DNA of 64,000 nucleotides from Marsupella aquatica (lineage: Eukaryota > Marchantiophyta): the NCBI GenBank assembly GCA_973895155.1, contig OZ316891.1, forward strand, positions 4,278,001-4,342,000, given 5' to 3'. Positions 9,298 through 19,755 of the stretch are shown here, piece by piece. Each line of letters opens with the position of its first letter. Position 1 is the first letter of the stretch. The notes under the pieces are model-generated. The model saw only the letters and a program-made list of their open reading frames with translations, did no database searches and was not told where the DNA came from. Both the position numbers and the translations under genes were made by a program.

Positions 9298-10755
9298 GTG
9301 CGAAATTGGGATCGCCTAATTTGGTAGTCGAAGATGAACATGCAATTGAGGTTTCCTGCCCTGGACAAGGTTTATTTGGATTCTGTTGGGCCATTGAGCT
9401 TGCTGAAACTGAAGACATGGAAGGAACTATTATTTGTGTGAAGACGAGGTCTCCATCAGTCGATCCTCTAGTGTGCAGCCTTCTAGGGCCTGTTGTTTCT
9501 ATTGTGATGAGTAACGGTAAGGACATGGTTTTGATGGTGGAGAACCACGAGACAGGGAAGTGGGCTCTAATTAGACTTCACGCCAAAAACTACTCTTGCG
9601 ATCTTAACATTGAACGTGCAGCCAGAAAACAACTGAGCGTGATATCAATGGGGTTCTTCCCCGAGGGTTTTACTACAAGTAATTTGCTAGAAGATACTCC
9701 TATATCTGGAGCGGACATAATTTTTAGATTCCTTTATTGTCAAAAGTATGGGTTTGATCGTGATGATGCATTCACGACTCCTTTCACGTGGAAGGTTTTG
9801 AGACTAATGTCGGAATCCAAATTGGGGGAGTTTGAATCCATATCCCCTGATTTTGTGTTTGGAGCCGGAGAATTTGACGAGGATGCTTGTAAAAAGTGGG
9901 TGTTGTCTCATTGGAGACAAACAGGTAAATTGAAATCTGTAGCTGTGGGAGACAAGACGTCCGGTTTGGACAAAAAGGAAGCAAAGGTGTCTCAAAAGAG
10001 GAAGAGGGTTGAGAAACCCGAAAGCAAAGCGAAGAAGGCTCCACCTCAAAAAAAGTTCGCGCCGCCCAAGGTAGATCTCATTCGGCATCTTCCTTGATAC
10101 CGATGATGATGGCACTCCAAGAGATGCTCCGGGAGAAAAGAGCGTTAAGGAAGGAGCCAAAGTTCTTAAGGAGATTGAGGAGTATTACACATTTGGCATG
10201 AATGAAACTTTTGACATTCCTGTCACTAGTATAGATTCGCCGTCTGCAGTTTTGGTATATAGGATGTTCAATAAAGACCATGCCATGGAGATCACAAAAT
10301 CCATGGTTAGAAACCCTAGAATGGTACCCTCTGTGGCGGATTTAATTCCGTATTCAAGAAAGAGTTTGTAGTTGCTCCATTATGAGAATACTGCTGAGGA
10401 TTGAAAGGAGTTCGAGTGGGGTGTTAAGAATAAGAAGGTGTAGTTCCTTGCAATCAGTGAACAACACTCGGCAAAGGCAGCTGTTTGGATCATAGGTTGG
10501 GCTAAGAGCGATGCAAAGTTGAAGGAGGTCGCGAAGAGTCTGCAATATCGAAAGTCACGAATTCTTTCGGACAGAACTCCAAGAACAATACTTGCTCAAC
10601 ACTCACAAAGGGCAAATGCTGTTAATAAGACCATGGAGTATGAGTCCTGTTTTCTTGATACTATGGTCCATGCCCATCGACAGTTTGAAGAGTGTGGCCG
10701 TCCGGAGAGACCCGTGATTGGGTCCAATAGACTAATGGATCATCAAAAGTTCTAG
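9298..10755 (+). pseudogene. Unknown N-terminal/middle part of the rightward transposon protein (decayed)
   Basis: From 9298 an open frame encodes about 265 residues of globular protein ending in a lysine-rich stretch (QKRKRVEKPESKAKKAPPQKK) that could be a nuclear localisation signal. Near 10075-10085 the coding frame shifts. The new frame reads FGIFLDTDDDGTPRD and continues to 10755 with TAG (10369), TGA (10402) and TAG (10441) in frame. Flanking residues (HYENTAED, KEFEWGVKN, FLAIS) look like protein across the stops, so these are probably nonsense mutations in a once-continuous exon. No family is recognised. Position upstream of the methyltransferase-like part suggests it belongs to the same product. 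Confidence 0.5.
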
Positions 10756-10907
10756 GTAAATTTGAACTCAAATCCACTTCTAGCTCGAGATTGTCTCAAG
10801 CCTCGAGGTCAAGTTTCTATATTTGATTTATCTTCATGTATTCTCCCATAAATTTTACCATAGTTCCTTAATTCTACCTCGAGATCGTCTCGAGCCTCAG
10901 ATTTTCT
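10756..10907 (+). other. Probable intron with two palindromes
   Basis: A GTAAAT donor follows the coding stretch at 10756. Coding resumes around 10890-10925, with CTCAG or ATCAAG as possible acceptors. Two palindromes (10784 and 10878) lie within. Exact borders cannot be set because the neighbouring frames are damaged. Confidence 0.45.
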
Positions 10908-13196
10908 TTGTACTGTTTGGATCAAGATTTTATGGCCCTTGCCAAAATAACAACTGGAAAATCCGATCTGAGGAATATTTTTTGGTTGCTATTTTCGGAT
11001 GAGAACCTCTTCCAAACTTGGAGACAAATGTGCATTGATTGGGTCAAGGGACTTCTTTCGGATGGTCTAGGGGAGTTAGGTTCAAAAATAAATGGGAAAT
11101 TCCAGACAACAAAAATGATTACGCCGGCATTGTTTAGATGCTTTGAAGGAGACCTGAGTAGTGACGACATTTTGAAATTTTTTACTGCCGTTCAATAACA
11201 GAAGGTTTTATTGAAGAAAGACCCAGCCAACAAATCTGATGTTCAATCAATGAGTGATATGGCTCATACTTTCAAAGTCATGACCAAGCTGAGGGCAAAA
11301 ATTGTGGAGTACTTCATTTTGAAGTATCCAGATCGGTTTGCCAATTCACTCACTTGGTTTGAGCTAACTCAATTTTTGCCTACATTTATGGATCGTGGTG
11401 AGTTGCCGAAACTTAGACAACTTGCTGGAGAGGTTTGGATTTCCAACCTCCTAAAAAGAAATAGGCCAAAAGACCCATTTCCGCAAAGTCTCATTGTTAG
11501 GCTTGAGCAGATATATTGCAAGGTATTTGGCGGGTTGCCTTCAATGGAGGATACTCCTTATCGCACATTTTTTAGCGATAATTTGATGAGGACAATGAAG
11601 CCTGAGATTGTTGACTTGGTGCAAAGGATGTGCCCACTCTCCATTGTCGATTTTGGTCATCTTCGACAACGGCAGTGGACAGATGCCGAAATTTTTGTCT
11701 TGCTGGAGTATTGTTTGCAGATGGCAAACTCGACAAAACTCTTAGTAATCTTTTTTTTCCGTCAAGGCCCATTGATAGGCCAGATTCAGAGTGCCTTTGA
11801 AAAGATTTGTCGTGAGAAGAAAGTCCACACAAAGCTGGAGTACGAGAGCTACTACCGTGATCAGCTGCCCAAGGAGGAGGGAGATTTTCTCATTGGAGCC
11901 CGAGACTCAATCATCTTTGGGGGAATTTGTTGTGAAGAGAAACCAGACTCGTCCCAAATTTTCTTTGATGACTTTTATGCGTTTTGGAACTACAGTGAGA
12001 AGTGGGACAAAGACTTCACAGTCTTGCCTTTGAAGGCCCCTACTAGGAACAACAAAGACCAATCAAAGGGGAAAGAGAAGCTCGATGAATCCACTATTGA
12101 TGTCAAAGTTTTGGAGAAGATGGCCCCATCTTATGAGATGGTCGGTTGGCGTGGTGGCTTTGTAAATCTGAGAGCAAAGCCTTTGTGAATGACAAAGAGT
12201 CTTGTTGATTATTTCTCGTGCCCAGGTCATACAGTGTTGGATTTCTTCTCTGGAGGACAGACATTGAAAGCTTGTGTCATTCTTGGTCGGGATTGTTTTG
12301 TGTATTCGGACACAGCTCAAGAGATGGAATTCACAGAAGCCTTTGCTCAGCTCCTTCATGACAACAAGCAGGTTTTATATGTGCCACCCAAGGAGCCGTT
12401 ACCATCTGAGGAGATTACTGTCGGTCTCCTCGTTGTAATAGAAGAGGTGGCCTTAGACATAGCTCCGGTGGAAGCCAGTGTTTATGAGGAAGTATTTGCA
12501 GAGAATTTAGAGCATCGCAAAATGGAGGGCCCAAAAATCACAAGCTACATGGAAGGGGAGGGTGAAATACTGCCTGAATTTGAAAATGATGCTCGAGATG
12601 ATCTCGACGTTCCAGGTGTTCCTTCATCGGGTGACCTTGGGGATGCACGACGTGAACAACAGTCTTCAACCTTGGATGTTGGCTGGGAATCCACCTTGCA
12701 GGATGCGGGGCAGGATGCAATTAGCCAACCAATTCCAAGCCCTCCTCAACTGGATGAGATTTTCTCTACTAAGAAAGCTAGTGGCTGCCATACTCCCCCT
12801 CAGGACGAGGCAGGTGCATCGTCCTCTCCCTTGGACCAAATGTTTTGCGCTTCAGAGAATAAGCTTGTTTTCACAGATTCTTCTACTGGAAGCCCTGTAA
12901 TTCTCCCTTTTGTTAGGAAACCGGGGACTGAAATTGGTATAACTAGTTACAAATCACTCAAAGCAAGTGCTACTCATTATGTTTGGACTGATGGACCGTC
13001 AAAAGGTCAACAAGTCTCTATAGAGCAGTCTGAGAAGATTATTCAATCTAGAAAGTATAGGAAGGATAAGTTCAAATTAGTGCCAATTTGGTCTGAGCCA
13101 GCTCTTGTTGAGACCCTTCCCGGAGGGATAAATTTGGACATCCAAAACCAACTAGGAGATAACCTTCTAGATGAATTTGGGTCTTTCAGCACATGA
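10908..13196 (+). pseudogene. Amino-methyltransferase-like protein of the transposon (two in-frame stops)
   Basis: One reading frame runs from about 10908 to 13196, broken only by TAA (11196-11198) and TGA (12186-12188). Across the second stop the protein reads NLRAKPL, stop, MTKSLVDYFSCPGHTVLDFFSGGQT, then LGRDCFVYSD. This matches the C-terminal AdoMet-binding half (KP..L...S.pG..VLD.F.G.GT) of beta-class N6-adenine/N4-cytosine methyltransferases. Upstream, IVDFGHLRQRQWTDAEI sits where the catalytic DPPY/NPPY motif and its following Trp are expected. Here it is DFGH, so the copy or the family may lack normal catalysis. Downstream of the fold the chain is acidic and Ser/Pro-rich, and at 12592 it contains the palindrome as coding sequence (ARDDLD). 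The fold assignment is by motif only. Confidence 0.55.
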
Positions 13197-13250
13197 GGTT
13201 GAAACCCAAGTTAGTTTGAACAGTCCTGAAATTCAGCCGTCTAAATTATT

Positions 13251-14525
13251 ATGGCTACCTTCACAGAAATAGGCGGGCCCTTACCAGTTGTGGAGTGCGT
13301 CGACAATAATCTCCAAAGATGTCCTAAGATTTCTTCAACTACTGACCTTCAACCAACAATAGGTATGACGTTGACTGTTGTTCATTCACTTGTGATGCTC
13401 GACATCGTCTCGAGCATTCCTTTGTTTTATCTCCCACAATTCTAACATTGGTGTTCCTTCTTTGCAGGACCCTTGCCTCCACTTCACGGTCCAATCAGAC
13501 AGAAGCTATTGATTCTTGACCTCAACAAAATGTGTTGGAATTCTGTCAAAACACCAAGTTCCGGACCACGCCGTAGTGCAACAAGTGTCAAGGGTGTCCA
13601 CTGGGGGAGACGTGGAGGGTTTAACTTTATGTATGTTGAGCAACCCCATCTTCACGAGTTCTTAATCGCAGCTTTTTCGTTATTTGATGTTGCCATTTGG
13701 ACTTGTGCAAGGAAACCCAGGACGGATGAAATGATTCATTTGATCTTCAATCAAGAAGAGCGAGAGCAATTCAAGTTTATTCTCACACAAGAAGATACAT
13801 TTGATACTGGAATCCAGAGGCCTGACATTACCGATGGGAAGGCAAATATTCATTTGAAGGATTTGAGGGTGGTTTGGAAACGTTATGGTGGATTATACGA
13901 CGAAACTAATCTACTCCTTCTTGATGACACTCCAATGAAGGCATTTGCAAATCCAGAGAATTGTGGGTTGTTTCCTTCCTCATTTTCGCATCACTCCACG
14001 GATGATACATTCTTTCCAGAAATACTATGGCCTCTGCTCAGGAAATTGTATCATGCTTTCAATCTTCAGCACTACCTTTTTATCAATCATCCAAAGTGGT
14101 CTATGATAAATGTTTTAGCGGACAGAGATCAACAGGCTACCATTTATGCGTTGTTGACGGAGCGGTGGGGTAGTATGGTATGGGTTCATTCGGTTATCCA
14201 TACAGTCTTGGATGTCACAGCGGACAAAATTCCTTGGGATGTCAAGAATGAAGTGCAACAATTACCACCAATGGAGGAATTGATGGAGGAGGCCATCAAC
14301 GACCTTGCAAAGACGTTAATTGGATATCAGTACACAGGACCCTACAGAGACAATCATCGGGGATTTGTTTCGGAAGTCTTGAGGTGTAGGGACCTCACCA
14401 CAAAGTTCTGGAATAGGAAGCCTCTCGATTTCTGCAATTGCGATATGAAATATGACCCGTCAGGGTCTAGATTTACTTGCTCAAATGAATTCTACGGGGT
14501 GGAGGAGCATGAGATTTGGGTCTAG
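13251..14525 (+). pseudogene. NIF/FCP1-like HAD phosphatase domain of the transposon
   Basis: An upstream exon (from 13251) ends at 13362 with donor GTATGA. The intron 13363-13467 (105 bases, carrying a palindrome at 13398) ends in TTTGCAG. The exon then runs to the TAG at 14523-14525, and the phase joins correctly (..QPTI-GPLPPLHGP..). The domain reads KLLILDLNKM (motif I), IWTCARK (motif II), HLKDLRVVWKRYGG (motif K) and LLLLDDTPMKAFANPENC (motif III). That is the order of NLI-interacting-factor/FCP1 phosphatases. Motif I is DLN instead of DxD, so the second acid needed for catalysis is absent. Before 13251 another frame reads AHEVETQVSLNSPEIQ, suggesting a fusion with the methyltransferase-like part, now frameshifted. 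A C-terminal tail has no known domain. No other phosphatase of this type carried by a plant transposon is known to me. Confidence 0.6.
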
Positions 14526-15202
14526 ATTATCTTGACCCGACACTGAATAGTTACAATGTGAGTTGTAGATATACATATTCTTACTAAAAAAAAAGTGAAG
14601 CTATGCGTACTATCCATTTGAGTCTAGATGCTGTTGATCCTCTTTTACTTGTAGATATGTTCTCAGAAAAAGGTTATTTGGGTCTCGACCCTATACAAAG
14701 GGAATAGCTAGAGATATAGATTCAACAACGGGTCAAAATTATGTGGACCCTACATTTGGGTCGAGATAATCTCGACATAGATTTTTACATAGTAATTGAT
14801 ATACATTCAACAACCGATCAAAACCATCTAGAGCCTGCATTGGGGCAGACATGGTCTCGACCCTGTAAAAATAGGTTTTTTACTTTTATAATACATTACC
14901 GGTTTACTTTCCGTGTTTGTGTAACTTGGTTATCACGGGTCATTTGAATTTATTATATTGTCTTATTCTATTTTTTCATTGTTCATATTGTATATAATAA
15001 GAACACTTTATTATCTTTTAATTAATAAGTATTTATAATTGATAACTGAATTATTTAATTAATAATTTGGGCATTAGAATTGTAATTTTAGACCTCAAAA
15101 AGTGTATATTTGGCCACTAAAATGTATGTTTTTGGGGAACAAGTTATAGAACATTTGGGGGTAAAATAAGAAATTTGAAGGTCAACTTCTGGACTAGAGA
15201 AA
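14526..15202. other. 3' region and right subterminal part of the transposon
   Basis: Non-coding. It contains a palindrome at 14760 (centre TAA) and several GGTCTCGACCC or GGTCGAGA half-sites (14681-14870). It ends in an AT-rich stretch with TATTTGGG-like motifs at 15061-15170 in the same orientation as those at the left end. No gene is seen. Confidence 0.5.
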
Positions 15203-15221
15203 TTCCAGTTTTAATGAATAG
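15203..15221 (-). repeat. Right terminal inverted repeat
   Basis: This is the exact reverse complement of 3007-3025. The sequence outside (from 15222 on) reads as gag on the minus strand. The sequence inside is AT-rich and carries several TATTTGGG-like subterminal motifs. Confidence 0.8.
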
Positions 15222-16030
15222 GGTGATATCAAAAAGCAGGAAAACTTTCTCCAGTGTCAGTTTCTCATCAGTGACCAACGCCAAAAACCAAACCCGATTT
15301 CTCAAATCCTTATCCAGGGCCTGGTATCAAATCTGGATAGCCTGAGCATCAGTAATGCCCTCCGTAGTACTGATCAACCGCCTCATGCGCGTGTACGCCT
15401 TGTGCAAACTCTCACCCTCCATCCTGCTGAATGTCTGGAGGCTCAACAACTTGTCCACGCGGACACCCTGGTAATTCTTCTTCAACACCTTGAAGAACTC
15501 CACCATCGGGTTGAACCTAGGGATTGGCAACGATGTGCTAGAGCTGCTAGCACCCTCTTCCTCCTTCGGGGACAGTCTTCACTTGTGAGTGAGACGTAAT
15601 CTGGAGACAACTTGCGTCTCCAAGACTCAATGTGCTCAGCATACATCGTCTGGAACTCCTCATAGTCATGCATGGGTGGCCCCTCCAAGTGCTGGAACAA
15701 TGCCCGCCATGCCATGAAAGGGGAGAATATCGTGCTGCGTAACTTCTGTTGATCACCCCACCGCTCAAACTCCATAATGAAATGTGGCAACTCCATGGTG
15801 CCAACATCTCCCAAAAACCTCCGAATCCGACTATCCATGGAATGCTCCATGTCCCAATTGTAGGGACTAATGCGTGAATACAGTGACAATCAGGACAGTA
15901 ATCACGTCGCCTCCTCCACAGTAGGGTTGGTGCCAGTGTTGCGCCCAGGTGACACAGTACCCTATTCTGCCTCCAATGGTCGAAATTGGGCACCACTGTG
16001 AGTCACTCTTGTCTCCAGTGTGGCTATGCA
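15222..16030 (-). pseudogene. Retroelement gag, N-terminal and core part
   Basis: Minus-strand frames give WRALFQHLEGPPMHDYEEFQ, then (after a frameshift near 15540) FNPMVEFFKVLKKNYQGVR, VDKLLSLQTFSRMEGESLH and LEKVFLLFD. These are helical, tryptophan-containing segments of an LTR-element gag core. Upstream frames with stops continue to about 16030. The gene is cut at 15221 by the 12.2-kb transposon and resumes at 3006 in the same orientation. Confidence 0.65.
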
Positions 16031-17050
16031 ACAAACTGTAGTACTCCTGCGGCACAACAATCACTTGGTAGCAACTACCGCCAACGACTGCAACAAGACC
16101 ACCGCAAAATGGCCAAAAAATAAAATGTGTCGGAATCGTGTGCAAACAACTGATTTTGATAGCCAACAAGCCACCGCATCCAACCCTGTAATCGGTGAGC
16201 AAAATGGACTCCAGATGACCGAGCTATGGTGGTGCAACCACGGGGGGGGTCACAATGGTGTCGGGCAAAGTGCAGAAATGAGGTCTCAGATTTTCTGTTG
16301 CACCAAGTATAGAGGAAGCTTCCTGAAAGGTTCCCGCAGTGGCAATTGTGCGGAAACAACCCAAATTATAAAAATATAGCACAAATACGAAAATACTGCA
16401 CAAATACGGGAAACGGTGTCTAAATACGGAGAAATGGGCTTGGACACGGCAGGATACGGCCAAAAAAATACAGCTAATGAGGCGTGGACACCTGCCACCC
16501 CTCGCCTGCCGCGCCCTTTCCCAATTCGCTCCTAAGTGCTGGAAGATCTCCTGGCATCTGGGGCCAGGGCTCGCTCCTGTCCTTGTGGGGGGCCTCTTGC
16601 CACCTTAGGCCCCTCCTTAATGACACTCCGTAGGGCTACGAGCCCTCCTTGAATGCTCCCAAGAGGAGGGAGCTTGGAATGCCCCTCCCCCTGCCTCCTT
16701 CGCTCCTCACCCCTCTTTAAAACCAATTCATAGGGCTGTGGGCCCTTCGTATTAAATGCCTTGGGCCACCTGGAAGGAGTTGCAAATCCTCCCTCCCCTC
16801 CTTGTACCTGGACCTCCTTGGGGAGGCGTTGCACACCTGGCCCCTCCCTCCTTTAAAAAAAAAAGGTGACAGGCCACCTTGAGCCCTCCCTCCTCCTCAA
16901 TGTTCGAGAAGGGGCCGCCTGGCTCCTTGGGAGCCCAACTGGCCCCCTTTAACTCCAGCCTTGGCTTCCGTGGGGAGCCCCTTTTACCTTGGGTCCCTAC
17001 CCTATTTCTTTTAAAATATGATTCCCTTGGGTAACAAAAAGGGTAGCACT
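16031..17050. other. Putative leader and LTR region of the retroelement
   Basis: The sequence upstream of gag (higher coordinates) lacks coding potential and changes to a CCTCC/GGGCC-rich composition at about 16490-17000. This is the expected place for leader, primer-binding site and 5' LTR of the minus-strand retroelement. I could not identify a primer-binding site, and the partner LTR would lie left of the window, so the ends cannot be fixed. Confidence 0.3.
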
Positions 17051-18459
17051 AAAAGGCCCACCAAAATACCCAAATAACAAAGAAGAAAGGGTAATCACTT
17101 AAAAAGAGAGCACAAAATAAAGTGGACACGGATGAGATAAAAGTGCAGCATATGGCTACACTAGTAGGAGGGTAACAAATAAAGTGTCAAAGGGGACAAA
17201 AAGTAGAAGCAACCAAGTAGGGATAAAAGGTGGAGGGTAGTGTTAAGGTTTTGAGCCACTAAACACAAGAGTCAAAATATCTTGAACCCCTCTAAAGTGG
17301 ATTTTATTTCCCAAATGCCACCAACTAAGTCAGGCCTTGGAATTACTCCCTTCTCCAAGCTAGATTAGGCTCTAAACATATATTCTTTTTAGTTTTTTAT
17401 AAACCCCTAAGGTAGGCACAAAATGTGTGCACTATACAACTTCACAAAGTAGCCATTTGCCTCACAATTTGCATTGAAATCCCGTCACAAATTCTGTCAC
17501 CAAATACCGTAAAAAAAACCGTCGATAACAAACAAAATTCCAGCAAACGTTTGAAGCAGATAACGTCCATCTCTCAAACTATTTTTCACTCAAACTTCAC
17601 CAATGCAACCGCATCGGCATGCTCCATCCGAAATCACAATAAAATTTCTAGTGGTTATCCATCCAACATAGTTTCTATCAAAATTTGGGCATGGCTTCCG
17701 CACATCCTTTGTGCATACAAAAATCTGCAGATCCTTCCTCTCTAACCAACAACAAACAGAGCTTTCCGCACAACCATTCAATCGGCGCATACAATGAGCA
17801 TAGCTTCTCCGCATCAACGATTTGCAATGAAAGTGCAACCAGATTTCAAGAAATTCAGAGTTGAAATCAGAATACTCTCACTGATTTTTTACAGCACTTC
17901 CGCGCCTAGATACGTGTTGCCAACCAGCAATCAGCAAACGCCCACCAACGATTGGCACCAACGAACAACAAACGAATGGATGAATCACCGAGCTCCACCG
18001 AGCACCTCCGCTGGTCCGCACAGTTCAGAAAAACTGAGAGCATCCGTTCTCCTCCTTCACATTTTTCCAAGTAATCTCTTGCGAAACGGGACCCCGCTGC
18101 AAGGTATCACTAAGTTGAGCCAAACTCACCCGCTAGCCATGCGGGACTCCAAGTCTATACACATAGCAGAACCCTGCCAATGTCGCTCTTCATGCCAACC
18201 GGCATACACATTCTCTCTTTCACCATAGCCACCACATTTACAAGAGCTCTACTAGTGTCGGGAGGCTCAACTTGGAAGAATGAGGAACTAATCCCTCATT
18301 CTCCAAGATATATTCCCATGACACAAAGGCATGGTAACCTGGGTGAAAAGGTCACCCCTACTCACAACACATGTGCAACCAACAAAGTTACAACTCAAAT
18401 GTAACATTGGGTGACAAAGAAAAGATGAGATTTACAAGTAATTTAGTTTTGTGTCCATC
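17051..18459. other. No gene recognised
   Basis: AT-rich sequence with scattered short frames, none with a known motif, splice structure or coding bias. It may be the remnant of another element. Confidence 0.4.
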
Positions 18460-18601
18460 AGGGTCTTGACAAATGTCATGAACCAAAAACAAATATGCAA
18501 ATGTATGGACATTCAGTTCAAACCTCCTATAGGGTCTTGACAAATGTCATGAACCAAAAACAAATATGCAAATGCGTGGACATTCAGTTCAAACCTCCTA
18601 T
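18460..18601 (+). repeat. 71-bp tandem duplication
   Basis: Two nearly identical 71-base units (18460-18530 and 18531-18601) begin AGGGTCTTGACAAATGTCAT and end CAAACCTCCTAT. They differ at two adjacent positions (ATGTATGG versus ATGCGTGG), so the duplication is recent. No coding role is seen. Confidence 0.9.
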
Positions 18602-19755
18602 GTACTGTTTTGTTGGACCACAACTTGTAAGCCAAATCCAGAGGGAAAATTTTCAAATTTTCAAGCTGATTTTTGCTGGGGGGCTCCTATGGCTTCTTTA
18701 ACTTTGGGGTCAGGAACAGTTAGGTCCACTCCCAATGTAATACCACAACCCCCTCTTCCTCTACCTGCACTCTCTACTCCCACACTAGATTGGTAGTGCA
18801 CATCATGGTCTCCAATCTCAGTCTCCAACATTCTGGACATAGGAATCCATGGGGCTGGAGCTAAGTCACTCCTATGTTATAGCTCATCGAAAGTTGCTAT
18901 CAGGAAACGAGCTTGAAATATAATGCGTTTCTAAGAGAGCATGTTTAACATGACTATCTACAACTGATTAGCTTGATTGGCTTGTGCTGAGCAGAACTCA
19001 AATCTGGCTTTGTTTATTTTTTCTTTGTATTTGTTTGGGGCTTAAGTCATAAAATGGCTATCCCCCTCACATCCATGGCACTCAGCCCATCCCTCCACTA
19101 CATTGTTCAAGGCATTTAGTGTTAGCACTGAAACAGTGGTACTTGCAAATTAGTCTTACTCTAAAACACTAATATGTGTTTACACCAGATGTGGGGCGAA
19201 GTGACACTAATTCTCTCCAATGTCATCGTAACACCACTGTATCAGGGAGTGAAGGGATTGCTTACTAGCTCGTCATATTGGCAAAACAGAAGAAATTATT
19301 ATGATCTACGTGGCTGGTCATTGATATCCCAAAAATGACCTTGCCAACGAAATCTATCCTTTCAATCCTGCGTCCTCGAAACCTTTTTCCCTTTCACAAT
19401 GGATTGATCATCAATAGAAGATGGCTACACTAATTCGACATCCACACGATCTCTGGACTGCACAAACCTACGGTTCTCTCAGGGTGACCCTTCGCTTCTT
19501 GTGGGCACCCAGAAGTCTGTGATCGAAAGGAAGAACTGGAAGCCCAATGTGCACCCAGCAATTATAACATCACGAATTTTGAACACCAGAGGATAAGAAG
19601 GGCTTCACAAAGTTTTTGACACTGGTACTGTACAACTCAAAAAAATCACCTCACTCCCACCACCTACACAATTTTCTTTGAAATCAATGAGTCGAAGCAG
19701 AAGCCTCGAGTCGAAATTTTACATAAGCTTTCAATTTCATAGTCTAAAAGAATGT
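18602..19755. other. No gene recognised; 3' flank of RPL11
   Basis: No conserved frame is visible. The last few hundred bases should contain the 3' untranslated region of the minus-strand RPL11 gene. Confidence 0.4.

Larger units (their letters stand above)
6770..14776. repeat. Dispersed 17-bp palindromes, CTCGAGA-NNN-TCTCGAG
   Basis: Perfect copies or copies with one or two changes occur at 6772, 6880, 6947, 7103, 8267, 8330, 8429, 8709, 9030, 9078, 9215, 10784, 10878, 12592, 13398 and 14760. A diverged TTCTAGA..TCTAGAA copy lies at 7194. The copy at 6880 sits in longer arms (16-bp arms spanning 6871-6905). Left of 7.2 kb the plus-strand centre is TGA or CGA. Right of 8.2 kb it is mainly TCA or TCG (also TTG and TAA). 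The centre is thus TCR in the sense of transcription for both divergent genes. The single exception (12592, TGA) lies in coding sequence. Nearly all others lie in introns, leaders or the 3' region. In RNA each would form a short stem with a 3-base loop. Half-sites (CTCGAGAT, GGTCGAGAT) are dense at 7930-8070. Confidence 0.85.
3007..15221. mobile_element. 12.2-kb DNA transposon with 19-bp TIR, nested in a retroelement gag
   Basis: The boundaries are CTATTCATTAAAACTGGAA at 3007-3025 and its exact reverse complement at 15203-15221. Immediately outside both ends lie two pieces of one minus-strand gag gene, so the ends mark the insertion. Candidate target-site bases are ACC on one side and ACT on the other; the duplication is therefore short or has mutated. 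The interior holds a leftward transposase-like gene (3.9-6.8 kb), a divergent AT-rich and hairpin-rich control region (6.8-9.3 kb), and a rightward block with methyltransferase-like and phosphatase-like domains (8.1-14.5 kb). Short TGTAYATTTGGG-like motifs cluster just inside both ends (about 3042-3160 and 15061-15170), all in plus orientation. Stops and frameshifts show that this copy is defective. I do not recognise a named superfamily with this gene set. Confidence 0.75.
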
